Source: Streptomyces sp. NBC_00691
Lineage (GTDB): Bacteria; Actinomycetota; Actinomycetes; Streptomycetales; Streptomycetaceae
Reading direction: 5' to 3'
Assembly (NCBI RefSeq): GCF_036226665.1
Contig: NZ_CP109007.1
Location: 4,814,501 to 4,878,500 of the forward strand
Length of the DNA stretch: 64,000 nucleotides
This document shows, in pieces, positions 8,766 to 16,676 of the stretch. The notes beneath the pieces are model-generated. The model saw only the letters and a program-made list of their open reading frames with translations. It did no database searches and had not been told where the DNA came from. The position numbers and the translations under genes are program-made. Positions within the stretch are counted from its first letter, which is position 1. Every line of letters starts with the position of its first letter.

Positions 8766-9719
8766 GGCCTGGGCGCGGCCGCGGGCGTAGATCTGGTTGA
8801 AGGCGAAGGTGCCGAGGTCGTCGCTGGCCTGGAAGATCGGCTTGTCGGCCTTGGTGACCTTCTTGCCGTTGGCGAAGCCGGCCTGGGTGAAGTAGGCGTA
8901 GCGCCCGACCGAGTTCGAGCGGCGCAGACAGACCGTGGCGTGGCAGAAGTCACGTACGCCCGCGCCGACGAGCGGGGCGATGCCGCCGGTGGCCTGGCTC
9001 TTCGCCTTCAGGGCCGCGGCCTCCGAGGGGAAGACGGCGACGCCGACGGTGATCGCCATGCCGTCCTTCACATAGGTGGCGCGGAGCACCCGCTGGCAGC
9101 CGTTCTTCTTGAGGACGGCGCCGAGGCCGCCCTGGGTGACGGCCGCGCAGTCGGTCGTCGCCGAGGTCGCGCCCTTGGTGTACGGGCGCTTGTTCATCGT
9201 CAGCTTCCTGCCCGGGAAGAGGCCCTCCGCGGAGAGCGGGGCCTTGTCCTTCTTCGGGTCCGAGATGTAGTCCTTCGGGTTCGGCGGGGGCGGCGGCGCC
9301 ACCGAGGAGAAGGTCGGCTCGGGGGTCGGCGTCGCGGTGGAGGAGACCGTGCCGGTGGGCACCCCGCCGTTCTTGGCCTCGTCGTTCTTCTTGCCGGAGG
9401 CCACCACGGCGGTGGCGACGATCGCGCCGACGACCAGCGCGGCCACCGCGCCGCCGCCGATGATCAGCCAGCGCTTGCGGCGGTTACGGGAGGCCGAGGC
9501 GTCGGCCAGGGCGCCCCAGTCGGGGGTCGGCCCGCCGCCCTGGGCGCCCGGGAAGGGGTCGGGCGCCTGCCCCTGGCCAGGCTGCTGCCCGTACCCGTGC
9601 TGTCCGTATCCCTGGGGCTGTCCGTAGCCCTGCCCGTACCCCTGCTGCGGCTGCTGCCCGTGCCCCTGCTGCCCGCCCTGCTGCGGCTCTTGCGGCCACT
9701 GCGGTCCCCCAAAGCTCAT
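8736..9719 (-). CDS. Gln/Gly-rich single-pass membrane protein of unknown function
   Basis: The 327-aa product is not recognised by function. Residues 1-65 are low complexity, rich in Gln, Gly, Pro and Tyr ([10 protein letters not shown]-type repeats). A basic stretch (RNRRKR) and one transmembrane segment ([24 protein letters not shown], about 85-107) follow, then a Thr/Pro-rich stalk and an extracellular domain of about 190 residues with four cysteines (DCAAV, NGCQR, FCHATVC) that could form two disulfides. A cytosolic Q/G/P-rich tail with an external sensor-like domain is a frequent layout of actinobacterial surface proteins. The start at 9719 has AGGA upstream; a slightly earlier ATG is possible. 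Confidence 0.8.
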   Translation of the reverse strand: MSFGGPQWPQEPQQGGQQGHGQQPQQGYGQGYGQPQGYGQHGYGQQPGQGQAPDPFPGAQGGGPTPDWGALADASASRNRRKRWLIIGGGAVAALVVGAIVATAVVASGKKNDEAKNGGVPTGTVSSTATPTPEPTFSSVAPPPPPNPKDYISDPKKDKAPLSAEGLFPGRKLTMNKRPYTKGATSATTDCAAVTQGGLGAVLKKNGCQRVLRATYVKDGMAITVGVAVFPSEAAALKAKSQATGGIAPLVGAGVRDFCHATVCLRRSNSVGRYAYFTQAGFANGKKVTKADKPIFQASDDLGTFAFNQIYARGRAQASAAAGAPGE

Positions 9720-9775
9720 GCCGCGCATCCTAAACCGGTTGGGCTCCGGCGACGCGGGCGGCGACAATGCACCTC

Positions 9776-11398
9776 ATGGGACATGTCGAGGCCGCGCATC
9801 TTGAGTACTACCTGCCCGACGGGAGGATCCTGCTCGGGGACGCCTCCTTCCGGGTCGGGGAGGGCGCCGTCGTCGCCCTCGTCGGGGCCAACGGCGCCGG
9901 CAAGACCACACTGCTCCGACTGATCGCCGGAGAGCTCCAGCCGCACGGCGGCACCGTCAGGGTCAGCGGCGGCCTCGGCGTGATGCCGCAGTTCGTCGGC
10001 TCCGTGCGTGACGCGTCCACCGTCCGTGACCTGCTGGTCTCGGTGGCGCAGCCCCGGATCCGGGAGGCCGCGAAGGCCGTCGACGCGGCCGAGCACCTGA
10101 TCATGACCGTCGACGACGAGGCCGCGCAGATGACGTACGCGCAGGCCCTCAGCGACTGGGCCGAGGTGCAGGGGTACGAGGCGGAGACCCTCTGGGACAT
10201 GTGCACGATGGCCGCGCTCGGCGTCCCGTACGAGAAGGCGCAGTTCCGGGAGGTCCGGACGCTCTCCGGCGGTGAGCAGAAGCGGCTCGTCCTGGAGTCG
10301 CTGCTGCGCGGCTCCGACGAGGTGCTGCTGCTCGACGAGCCGGACAACTACCTCGACGTCCCCGGCAAGCGGTGGCTGGAGGAGCGGCTGCGGGAGACCC
10401 GTAAGACCGTGTTGTTCATCTCTCACGACCGGGAGCTGCTGTCCCGTGGCGCGCAGAAGATCGTCGCGGTCGAGCCCGGCCCGGCCGGCTCGGACGTCTG
10501 GGTGCACGGCGGCGGGTTCGACACCTTCCACGAGGCGCGCCGGGAGCGGTTCGCGCGCTTCGAGGAGCTCAAGCGGCGCTGGGAGGAGAAGCACGCCCAG
10601 CTGAAGAAGCTCGTCGTCAACCTGCGGCAGGCTGCCGCGGTCAGCCACGACATGGCCTCGCGGTACGCGGCGGCGCAGACCCGGCTGCGGAAGTTCGAGG
10701 AGGCGGGGCCGCCGCCGGAGCCGCCGCGCGAGCAGGACATCAAGATGCGACTGCGCGGTGGGCGTACCGGCGTGCGTGCGGTGACCTGCGAGAACCTCGA
10801 ACTGACGGGGCTGATGAAGCCCTTCTCGCTGGAGATCTTCTACGGGGAGCGGGTCGGCGTCCTCGGGTCGAACGGTTCGGGCAAGTCGCACTTCCTGCGG
10901 CTGCTCGCGGGGGACCCGTCCGTCGCCCACACCGGTGACTGGAAGCTGGGCGCGCGGGTGGTGCCGGGGCACTTCGCCCAGACCCACGCCCACCCGGAGC
11001 TGACCGGCCGGCCACTCGTCGACATCCTGTGGACGGAGCACGCCAAGGACCGGGGCGGGGCGATGTCGATGCTGCGGCGGTACGAGCTGGAGCGGCAGGG
11101 CGACCAGCCGTTCGACAAGCTCTCCGGCGGGCAGCAGGCGCGGTTCCAGATCCTGCTGATGGAGCTGGCGGGCACCACGGCGCTGCTCCTGGACGAGCCG
11201 ACGGACAACCTGGACCTGGAGTCGGCGGAGGCCCTCCAGGACGGGCTCGAGTCGTACGACGGGACGGTGCTGGCCGTGACCCACGACCGGTGGTTCGCGA
11301 AGAGCTTCGACCGCTTCCTGGTCTTCGGCTCCGACGGAGTGGTGCGCGAGACCACGGAGCCGGTGTGGGACGAGCGGCGCGTCGAGCGGGCGCGGTGA
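9776..11398 (+). CDS. ABC-F family ATPase
   Basis: Soluble protein with two ABC domains and no membrane segment, the layout of ABC-F factors that act on the ribosome (translation rescue or antibiotic resistance). Domain 1 has Walker A GANGAGKT (37-44), signature LSGGEQKRL and Walker B LLLDEPDNYLD. The charged linker, about 80 residues, contains ELKRRWEEKHAQLKKLVVNL. Domain 2 has GSNGSGKSH, LSGGQQARF and LLLDEPTDNLD. Both Walker B glutamates are present, but the usual DEPTNHLD is altered in both halves. The ATG at 9776 is preferred over 9767 because GACAAT lies 7 nt before it, like other leaderless genes here. Substrate is unknown. Confidence 0.88.
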   Translation: MGHVEAAHLEYYLPDGRILLGDASFRVGEGAVVALVGANGAGKTTLLRLIAGELQPHGGTVRVSGGLGVMPQFVGSVRDASTVRDLLVSVAQPRIREAAKAVDAAEHLIMTVDDEAAQMTYAQALSDWAEVQGYEAETLWDMCTMAALGVPYEKAQFREVRTLSGGEQKRLVLESLLRGSDEVLLLDEPDNYLDVPGKRWLEERLRETRKTVLFISHDRELLSRGAQKIVAVEPGPAGSDVWVHGGGFDTFHEARRERFARFEELKRRWEEKHAQLKKLVVNLRQAAAVSHDMASRYAAAQTRLRKFEEAGPPPEPPREQDIKMRLRGGRTGVRAVTCENLELTGLMKPFSLEIFYGERVGVLGSNGSGKSHFLRLLAGDPSVAHTGDWKLGARVVPGHFAQTHAHPELTGRPLVDILWTEHAKDRGGAMSMLRRYELERQGDQPFDKLSGGQQARFQILLMELAGTTALLLDEPTDNLDLESAEALQDGLESYDGTVLAVTHDRWFAKSFDRFLVFGSDGVVRETTEPVWDERRVERAR

Positions 11399-11452
11399 CC
11401 TGGGAGGAACGGCGGGTCGGGCCGGGGCGGTGACCTGCGGGCCCACGGCGTT

Positions 11453-11482
11453 TTGACCCGTCGGGGGCAGCGCGGGTAGTGT
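11453..11482 (+). promoter_or_regulatory. Vegetative promoter for rplM-rpsI
   Basis: TTGACC (11453-11458), an 18-bp spacer and TAGTGT (11477-11482) make a near-consensus promoter for the principal sigma factor. Transcription would start near 11489, leaving a leader of about 170 nt before rplM. The leader is long enough for autoregulation by L13 or S9, but no specific fold could be verified by eye. Confidence 0.7.
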
Positions 11483-11659
11483 TGCGGTTTGTTATGCGTA
11501 GTGGCTTCGTCGTTTCACGCGAAGAACCCTTACGCAGGTTCCCTGGAGCAGTTACCAGTGGCTCGCATACGGGCGATGTTCCCGGCAGTGCAGGCCCCAG
11601 CTGCATGATCGCTTCAGGTGTGTCTGGACTCCATCCACTGAAGAAGCGAAGGCTACGAA

Positions 11660-12103
11660 GTGCGTACGTACAGCCCCAAGCCCGGCGATGTCACTCGCCA
11701 GTGGCACATCATCGACGCGCAGGACATCGTCCTGGGCCGTCTGGCGACCACGGCTGCGAACCTCCTGCGAGGCAAGCACAAGCCGGTCTACGCCCCCCAC
11801 ATGGACATGGGCGACTTCGTCATCATCATCAACGCTGACAAGGTCCACCTGTCCGGCAACAAGAAGACCCAGAAGCTGGCGTACCGCCACTCCGGCTTCC
11901 CGGGTGGTCTGCGCTCGGTCCGTTACGACGAGCTGCTCTCCAAGAACCCGGAGAAGGCCGTCGAGAAGGCCATCAAGGGCATGATCCCCAAGAACACCCT
12001 GGGCCGTCAGATGATCTCGAAGCTGAAGGTCTACGCGGGCGAGAACCACCCGCACGCTGCGCAGCAGCCGGTTCCGTTCGAGATCACCCAGGTCGCGCAG
12101 TAG
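11660..12103 (+). CDS. rplM: 50S ribosomal protein L13
   Basis: Early-assembly 50S protein, 147 aa, beginning at GTG with [20 protein letters not shown]. It contains [18 protein letters not shown], the [14 protein letters not shown] strand and [13 protein letters not shown]. It is transcribed from the promoter at 11453-11482 and forms a two-gene operon with rpsI (44-nt gap), the universal L13-S9 pair. GAAGGCTACGAA lies upstream of the start. Confidence 0.98.
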   Translation: MRTYSPKPGDVTRQWHIIDAQDIVLGRLATTAANLLRGKHKPVYAPHMDMGDFVIIINADKVHLSGNKKTQKLAYRHSGFPGGLRSVRYDELLSKNPEKAVEKAIKGMIPKNTLGRQMISKLKVYAGENHPHAAQQPVPFEITQVAQ

Positions 12104-12147
12104 TTCCGGCCACACCCCCTAAGAACGAAAGAAATCTGAGGAGCATC

Positions 12148-12660
12148 GTGGCCGAGACCACCCCCGAGACCCCCGTCGACGAGTTCGAGGGCGTTGAGGA
12201 GTACACCACCGAGACCGAGCTCGTCGAGGGTGAGTACACCTCCGAGTCGCTCGCGTCCCGCTTCGGCGACCCGCAGCCGGCCGCCGGCCTGGGCCGTCGC
12301 AAGAACGCCATCGCCCGCGTCCGGATCGTTCCGGGCACCGGCAAGTGGAAGATCAACGGTCGCACCCTTGAGGACTACTTCCCCAACAAGGTGCACCAGC
12401 AGGAAGTCAACGAGCCCTTCAAGGTGCTCGAGCTCGACAACCGCTACGACGTCATCGCCCGCATCGCGGGTGGCGGTGTCTCCGGCCAGGCCGGCGCCCT
12501 GCGCCTCGGCGTGGCCCGTGCGCTGAACGAGGCGGACGTCGAGAACAACCGCCCGGCGCTGAAGAAGGCCGGCTTCCTCTCCCGCGACGACCGTGCGGTC
12601 GAGCGCAAGAAGGCCGGTCTCAAGAAGGCCCGTAAGGCTCCGCAGTACAGCAAGCGTTAA
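12148..12660 (+). CDS. rpsI: 30S ribosomal protein S9
   Basis: 30S head protein whose C-terminal tail reaches the P-site tRNA. The body runs from [25 protein letters not shown] to the basic end RKAPQYSKR, and the terminal Lys-Arg is present. The 170-aa length includes an acidic N-terminal extension of about 50 residues ([21 protein letters not shown]) absent from E. coli S9 but usual in actinobacteria. The start is a GTG preceded by GAGGAG. A terminator follows at 12681-12727. Confidence 0.98.
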   Translation: MAETTPETPVDEFEGVEEYTTETELVEGEYTSESLASRFGDPQPAAGLGRRKNAIARVRIVPGTGKWKINGRTLEDYFPNKVHQQEVNEPFKVLELDNRYDVIARIAGGGVSGQAGALRLGVARALNEADVENNRPALKKAGFLSRDDRAVERKKAGLKKARKAPQYSKR

Positions 12661-12680
12661 TCGCCTGCTCGGTCTGCTTT

Positions 12681-12727
12681 CGTACGCCCCGGCGGCACTG
12701 CCCGTGCCGTCGGGGCGTACGTTTTTT
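12681..12727 (+). terminator. Intrinsic terminator after rpsI
   Basis: CGTACGCCCCG pairs with CGGGGCGTACG, and six T follow at once (12722-12727). It is the only hairpin in the window with a classical full T-run. A second T-run (CTTTTTTC-like) comes a few bases later. It ends the rplM-rpsI operon 52 nt before glmM. Confidence 0.9.
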
Positions 12728-12779
12728 CATAACCTTTTTTCTTTCATCAGCTTGGGCACGTATTTCTCGGAGGACAGCT

Positions 12780-14138
12780 GTGGGACGACTCTTCGGCACG
12801 GACGGCGTGCGCGGTGTGGCCAACGCGGACCTGACGGCGGAGCTCGCGCTCGGTCTGTCGGTCGCGGCGGCACACGTGCTCGCCGAGGCGGGCACCTTCG
12901 AGGGCCATCGGCCGACCGCGGTGGTCGGACGTGACCCCCGCGCGTCCGGAGAGTTCCTCGAAGCCGCCGTCGTGGCCGGCCTCGCCAGCGCCGGCGTCGA
13001 CGTGCTGCGCGTCGGCGTGCTGCCCACCCCGGCCGTGGCGCACCTCACCGGCGTCCTCGGCGCCGACCTCGGCGTGATGCTCTCCGCCAGCCACAACGCC
13101 ATGCCCGACAACGGCATCAAGTTCTTCGCGCGCGGCGGCCACAAGCTGGCCGACGAGCTCGAGGACAAGATCGAGTCCGTGTACGAGGAGCACCGCACGG
13201 GCGCTCCCTGGGAGCGTCCGACCGGTTCCGGCGTCGGCCGGGTCCGTGACTACGACGAGGGCTTCGACACCTACGTCGCCCACCTCCTCGCCGTCCTCCC
13301 GAACCGTCTCGACGGTCTCAAGGTCGTCCTCGACGAGGCCCACGGCGCCGCCGCCCGCGTCTCGCCCGCCGCCTTCGCCCGGGCCGGTGCCACGGTCGTC
13401 ACCATCGGTGCCGAGCCCGACGGTCTCAACATCAACGACGGCTGCGGCTCCACCCACCTCGGGCTGCTCAAGGCCGCCGTCGTCGAGCACGGCGCCGACC
13501 TGGGCATCGCGCACGACGGCGACGCCGACCGCTGCCTCGCGGTGGACGCCGCGGGCAACGAGGTCGACGGCGACCAGATCCTCGCCGTGCTCGCCCTCGC
13601 CATGCGCGAGGCCGGTGCGCTGCGCGGGGACACCGTCGTCGCGACCGTCATGTCCAACCTGGGCTTCAAGCTCGCCATGGAGCGCGAGGGCCTGAACCTC
13701 GTCCAGACCGCGGTCGGCGACCGCTACGTCCTGGAGTCCATGAAGGAGCACGGCTACGCGCTCGGTGGCGAGCAGTCCGGGCACGTCATCGTGCTCGACC
13801 ACGCCACCACCGGCGACGGCACCCTCACCGGTCTGATGCTGGCCGCCCGGATCGCCGCCACCGGCAAGTCGCTCGCGGACCTGGCCGGGGTGATGGAGCG
13901 GCTGCCGCAGATCCTCATCAACGTCCCCGACGTCGACAAGTCCCGGGTGAAGACCTCCGGCGACCTTGCCGCCGCGGTCACCGCCGCCGAGCAGGAGCTC
14001 GGCTCCACCGGCCGCGTCCTGCTGCGCTCCTCCGGCACCGAGCCGCTGGTCCGCGTCATGGTCGAGGCCGCGGACATCGAGCAGGCGCGCGCGGTGGCGC
14101 AGCGTCTCGCGGATGTCGTGAAGTCGGCACTGGGCTAG
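12780..14138 (+). CDS. glmM: Phosphoglucosamine mutase
   Basis: Interconverts glucosamine-6-phosphate and glucosamine-1-phosphate in UDP-GlcNAc synthesis, feeding peptidoglycan. The 452-aa alpha-D-phosphohexomutase has the catalytic phosphoserine (Ser104 in SASHN), the metal loop DGDADRC, the sugar-binding GGEQSGHV and the phosphate-binding [15 protein letters not shown] start preceded by GGAGGA. With glmS (30196) the window holds two of the three bacterial enzymes of this pathway. Placement after rpsI is the normal Streptomyces order. Confidence 0.97.
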   Translation: MGRLFGTDGVRGVANADLTAELALGLSVAAAHVLAEAGTFEGHRPTAVVGRDPRASGEFLEAAVVAGLASAGVDVLRVGVLPTPAVAHLTGVLGADLGVMLSASHNAMPDNGIKFFARGGHKLADELEDKIESVYEEHRTGAPWERPTGSGVGRVRDYDEGFDTYVAHLLAVLPNRLDGLKVVLDEAHGAAARVSPAAFARAGATVVTIGAEPDGLNINDGCGSTHLGLLKAAVVEHGADLGIAHDGDADRCLAVDAAGNEVDGDQILAVLALAMREAGALRGDTVVATVMSNLGFKLAMEREGLNLVQTAVGDRYVLESMKEHGYALGGEQSGHVIVLDHATTGDGTLTGLMLAARIAATGKSLADLAGVMERLPQILINVPDVDKSRVKTSGDLAAAVTAAEQELGSTGRVLLRSSGTEPLVRVMVEAADIEQARAVAQRLADVVKSALG

Positions 14139-14163
14139 GCTTTCTGAGGCGCCGTCATGCGTT

Positions 14164-14203
14164 GAGGGCCTCGTCGCACCCGTAGCGGTGCGGCGAGGCC
14201 CTC
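14164..14203. terminator. Bidirectional terminator between glmM and the DUF389 gene
   Basis: GAGGGCCTCG-T-CGCACC and GGTGCG-G-CGAGGCCCTC form a long stem with one mismatch and a 6-nt loop. It lies exactly between the two convergent stops and can serve both strands. Confidence 0.8.
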
Positions 14204-15163
14204 TCAGCTTCCCTTCCGGGCCCCGGGCGTGCGGCGCCAGCGGCCGCGCTGGGTGCGCCAGAGGAGCTTCTGCGCGTAGAGGGTCAGGATCCCGGCCAGC
14301 ATGATGCCGAAGAGGTTCAGCAGGAGCTGCTCGGTCGAGCCCCACATCTGGCCGAACTCGCCGTAGCTGAGGGCGACGGCCGCGTTCGCGCCCGCCGGGA
14401 CCGTCGTCACCGAGATCGCCACGCCCACCAGGGCGCCGGACTTCGCCGAGGTCAGCGAGAGCGTGCCCGCGATGCCCGCGAGCAGCGCCACGACGAACGA
14501 GAACGGGTCCGGCTGCCAGATGAAACTGGTGTTGGGCCGGGGCGCGTCCAGCCGGTCCCGGCTGAACAGGTCGAGCGCGTCCATGCCCAGGCTGAACACC
14601 GTCGTCGCCACGATCGCCACCGCGAAGCCGACGAGCAGCGCGAGCAGCGAGCGCGCCGCGAGCTTCGGGGCGCGCCGCACCACCGCCGTACTGACGCCGG
14701 CGAGGGGGCCGAACTCCGGGCCGACCGCCATCGCGCCCACGATCAGGACCGCGTTGTCCAGGACGACACCGCAGGCCGCGATCATCGTCGCCAGGATCAT
14801 GAACGCGCTGTACGTGATGGAGAGCGTCGACTCCTCGTGGGTCGCGCCCGTCAGCTGCTCCCAGATCACCGCGTCCGCCGGCTCGCCCGGGGCCTCCTCC
14901 TCGGCGCGGTCCGCGCGCGTGGAGAGGGAGAGGTCGATGTTCTCGACGGCGATCGAGCCGTCCTGATCGATCCTCAGGCCGCGCAGCTCCTTGAGGAGTT
15001 CATCGCCCGCCTCACGGGCGACGTCGCACATGACGACGTCGCCGGAGGGCTCCCGGGCGGCGCCGGGCAGCACCACGACGTGCGTGGTGCCGACCGTGGA
15101 CTCGATCACCTCGACAGCGGCCCGGGTGCGGTCGGGCGGAACGATCATCCGGAGATGCAGCAT
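14204..15163 (-). CDS. DUF389 family membrane protein
   Basis: Integral membrane protein of 319 aa. Residues 1-85 form a soluble ferredoxin-like domain (MLHLRMIVPPDRTRAAVEVIESTVG). Five to six transmembrane segments follow, including SAFMILATMIAACGVVLDNAVLIVGAMAVGPEFGPL and FVVALLAGIAGTLSLTSAKSGALVGVAISVTTVPAGANA. This matches DUF389 proteins (TIGR00341-like), whose transport or channel role is unproven. The start lies 2 nt behind the coaA stop, so the two genes should be one transcription unit; why a permease-like protein travels with pantothenate kinase is unclear. Confidence 0.85.
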   Translation of the reverse strand: MLHLRMIVPPDRTRAAVEVIESTVGTTHVVVLPGAAREPSGDVVMCDVAREAGDELLKELRGLRIDQDGSIAVENIDLSLSTRADRAEEEAPGEPADAVIWEQLTGATHEESTLSITYSAFMILATMIAACGVVLDNAVLIVGAMAVGPEFGPLAGVSTAVVRRAPKLAARSLLALLVGFAVAIVATTVFSLGMDALDLFSRDRLDAPRPNTSFIWQPDPFSFVVALLAGIAGTLSLTSAKSGALVGVAISVTTVPAGANAAVALSYGEFGQMWGSTEQLLLNLFGIMLAGILTLYAQKLLWRTQRGRWRRTPGARKGS

Positions 15164-15165
15164 CC

Positions 15166-16134
15166 TCAGAGCTTACGGAGGCTCAGCCGCTGCACCTTGT
15201 GGTCCTGGCCCTTGCGGACGACGAGAGTCGCCCGGCCACGCGTCGGGGCCACGTTCTCCAGGAGGTTCACCTTGTTGATGGTCCGCCACATCGTGCGCGC
15301 GTAGTCGAGGGCCTCGTCCTCGGAGACCCGGGTGTACCGCTGGAAGTACGAGTCGGGGTCCTGGAAGGCGGTGTCGCGCAGCTTGCGGAACCGGTTGAGG
15401 TACCAGCGCTCGATGTCCTCCGGGCGCGCGTCCACGTACACCGAGAAGTCGAAGTAGTCGGCGAGGCCGACGCGGGTGCGGCCGTCCTTGCCGGGCAGGG
15501 CCGGCTGGAGGACGTTCAGGCCCTCGACGATGAGGATGTCCGGGCGGCGGACGACGAGGCGCTCGCCGGGGACGCGGTCGTAGATGAGGTGCGAGTAGAC
15601 CGGGGCGGTCACCTCGTCCTTGCCCGCCTTGATGTCCGCGACGAAGCGGGTCAGGGCCCGGCGGTCGTACGACTCGGGGAAACCCTTCCGGGACATGAGG
15701 CCGCGGGCCTTCAGCTCCTCCATCGGGTAGAGGAAGGCGTCCGTGGTGACCAGCTCCACGCGCGGGTGCTCCGGCCAGCGGGCGAGCAGGGCCTGGAGGA
15801 GACGGGACACCGTCGACTTCCCGACGGCGACCGAACCGGCGACCCCTATGACGAAGGGTGTGCCGCGCTGCTCGGCGCTCTCGCCGAGGAAGGTGTTGAG
15901 GGCGCCGCGCAGTCCGCTGGTGGCCTGCACGTACAGGTTGAGCAGCCGGGACAGGGGGAGGTAGATGTCCCGTACCTCGTCGAGGTCGATGACGTCCCCG
16001 AAACCGCGGAGCCGCTCGACCTCGTCGGCGGTGAGAGGGAGCGGAGTCTTGTCGCGCAGGGCGCTCCACTCGGCGCGGGTGAGGTCGACGTAGGGCGTCG
16101 TGCCGTTGGCGCTTCGTGGCGGCGAAGAGATCAC
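15166..16134 (-). CDS. coaA: Type I pantothenate kinase
   Basis: Phosphorylates pantothenate, the first committed step of coenzyme A synthesis. The P-loop [21 protein letters not shown] and the segments [32 protein letters not shown] and [12 protein letters not shown] are typical of CoaA, and the length (322 aa) is close to E. coli CoaA (316). The chosen GTG (16134) gives [23 protein letters not shown]; a longer frame upstream has a Pro/His-rich, non-conserved N-terminus. It is cotranscribed with the DUF389 gene. Confidence 0.95.
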   Translation of the reverse strand: MISSPPRSANGTTPYVDLTRAEWSALRDKTPLPLTADEVERLRGFGDVIDLDEVRDIYLPLSRLLNLYVQATSGLRGALNTFLGESAEQRGTPFVIGVAGSVAVGKSTVSRLLQALLARWPEHPRVELVTTDAFLYPMEELKARGLMSRKGFPESYDRRALTRFVADIKAGKDEVTAPVYSHLIYDRVPGERLVVRRPDILIVEGLNVLQPALPGKDGRTRVGLADYFDFSVYVDARPEDIERWYLNRFRKLRDTAFQDPDSYFQRYTRVSEDEALDYARTMWRTINKVNLLENVAPTRGRATLVVRKGQDHKVQRLSLRKL

Positions 16135-16217
16135 GCTGCCATTGTCCCGGGTCGGGGGGTGGTGTGGGGGGTGGGGTGGGTCACGTGGCGTTCCGAGAGC
16201 CGCGCCATGGGATGCAT

Positions 16218-16248
16218 GTGCCCCCCGCCGGAGACCGGCGAGGGGCAC
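16218..16248 (-). terminator. Hairpin after the immunity gene
   Basis: GTGCCCC-CCGCCGG and CCGGCG-AGGGGCAC make a 13-14-bp stem with a 3-nt loop just beyond the stop of the minus-strand DUF5959-like gene. It probably ends the toxin-immunity transcript. Confidence 0.75.
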
Positions 16249-16258
16249 ACGCGGAGCT

Positions 16259-16663
16259 CTAGCTTGGACCTGGCGAGCCTTGGATGAACTGCCGAAGACG
16301 TTCTCGGTGGTCGTTGATCCAATCGCCTTCCAGGGCGATCGGGACGCGCACGGTGACCATGGAAATGGACTCGTCCTCCACGAGAATGTCCGGGCAACCG
16401 CGATCGCCGTCGAGCTCGATGGTCATGGTCGGTCCGTTGTTGTCTGACATCCAGGTAATGTCTCGGCCCTCAGTCAATGAGTCGAGTGCCTGTGCCCATG
16501 CTTCCAGTTTCGAACTGTGGAGAACGAGCAGAGTTGTTCCCGTGACGAAGAGGCTGGTGATTCTGATCTCAGCCTCCCACATTCCGCTCTCCATGGGTTC
16601 GAGCACGGTGACTTTAACTTCGTTCTCTTCATCCGTCAATTGGATGAGATCGAAAGGGAGCAT
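16259..16663 (-). CDS. Probable immunity protein for the RHS toxin (DUF5959-like)
   Basis: A 134-aa acidic soluble protein beginning [20 protein letters not shown]. The opening D-x-I-x-L, the TSLFVTG-like strand and the [16 protein letters not shown] segment recall DUF5959 proteins of Streptomyces; this family assignment is from memory. It has no signal peptide, so it would act in the cytosol. It lies 13 nt downstream of the RHS toxin stop, on the same strand, the standard place for a polymorphic-toxin immunity gene. Its GC is low for this genome (one 60-base stretch counted at 53%), like the adjoining nuclease tip. The immunity role is inferred from position. Confidence 0.7.
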   Translation of the reverse strand: MLPFDLIQLTDEENEVKVTVLEPMESGMWEAEIRITSLFVTGTTLLVLHSSKLEAWAQALDSLTEGRDITWMSDNNGPTMTIELDGDRGCPDILVEDESISMVTVRVPIALEGDWINDHRERLRQFIQGSPGPS

Positions 16664-16676
16664 GGATGTCAGTCTT

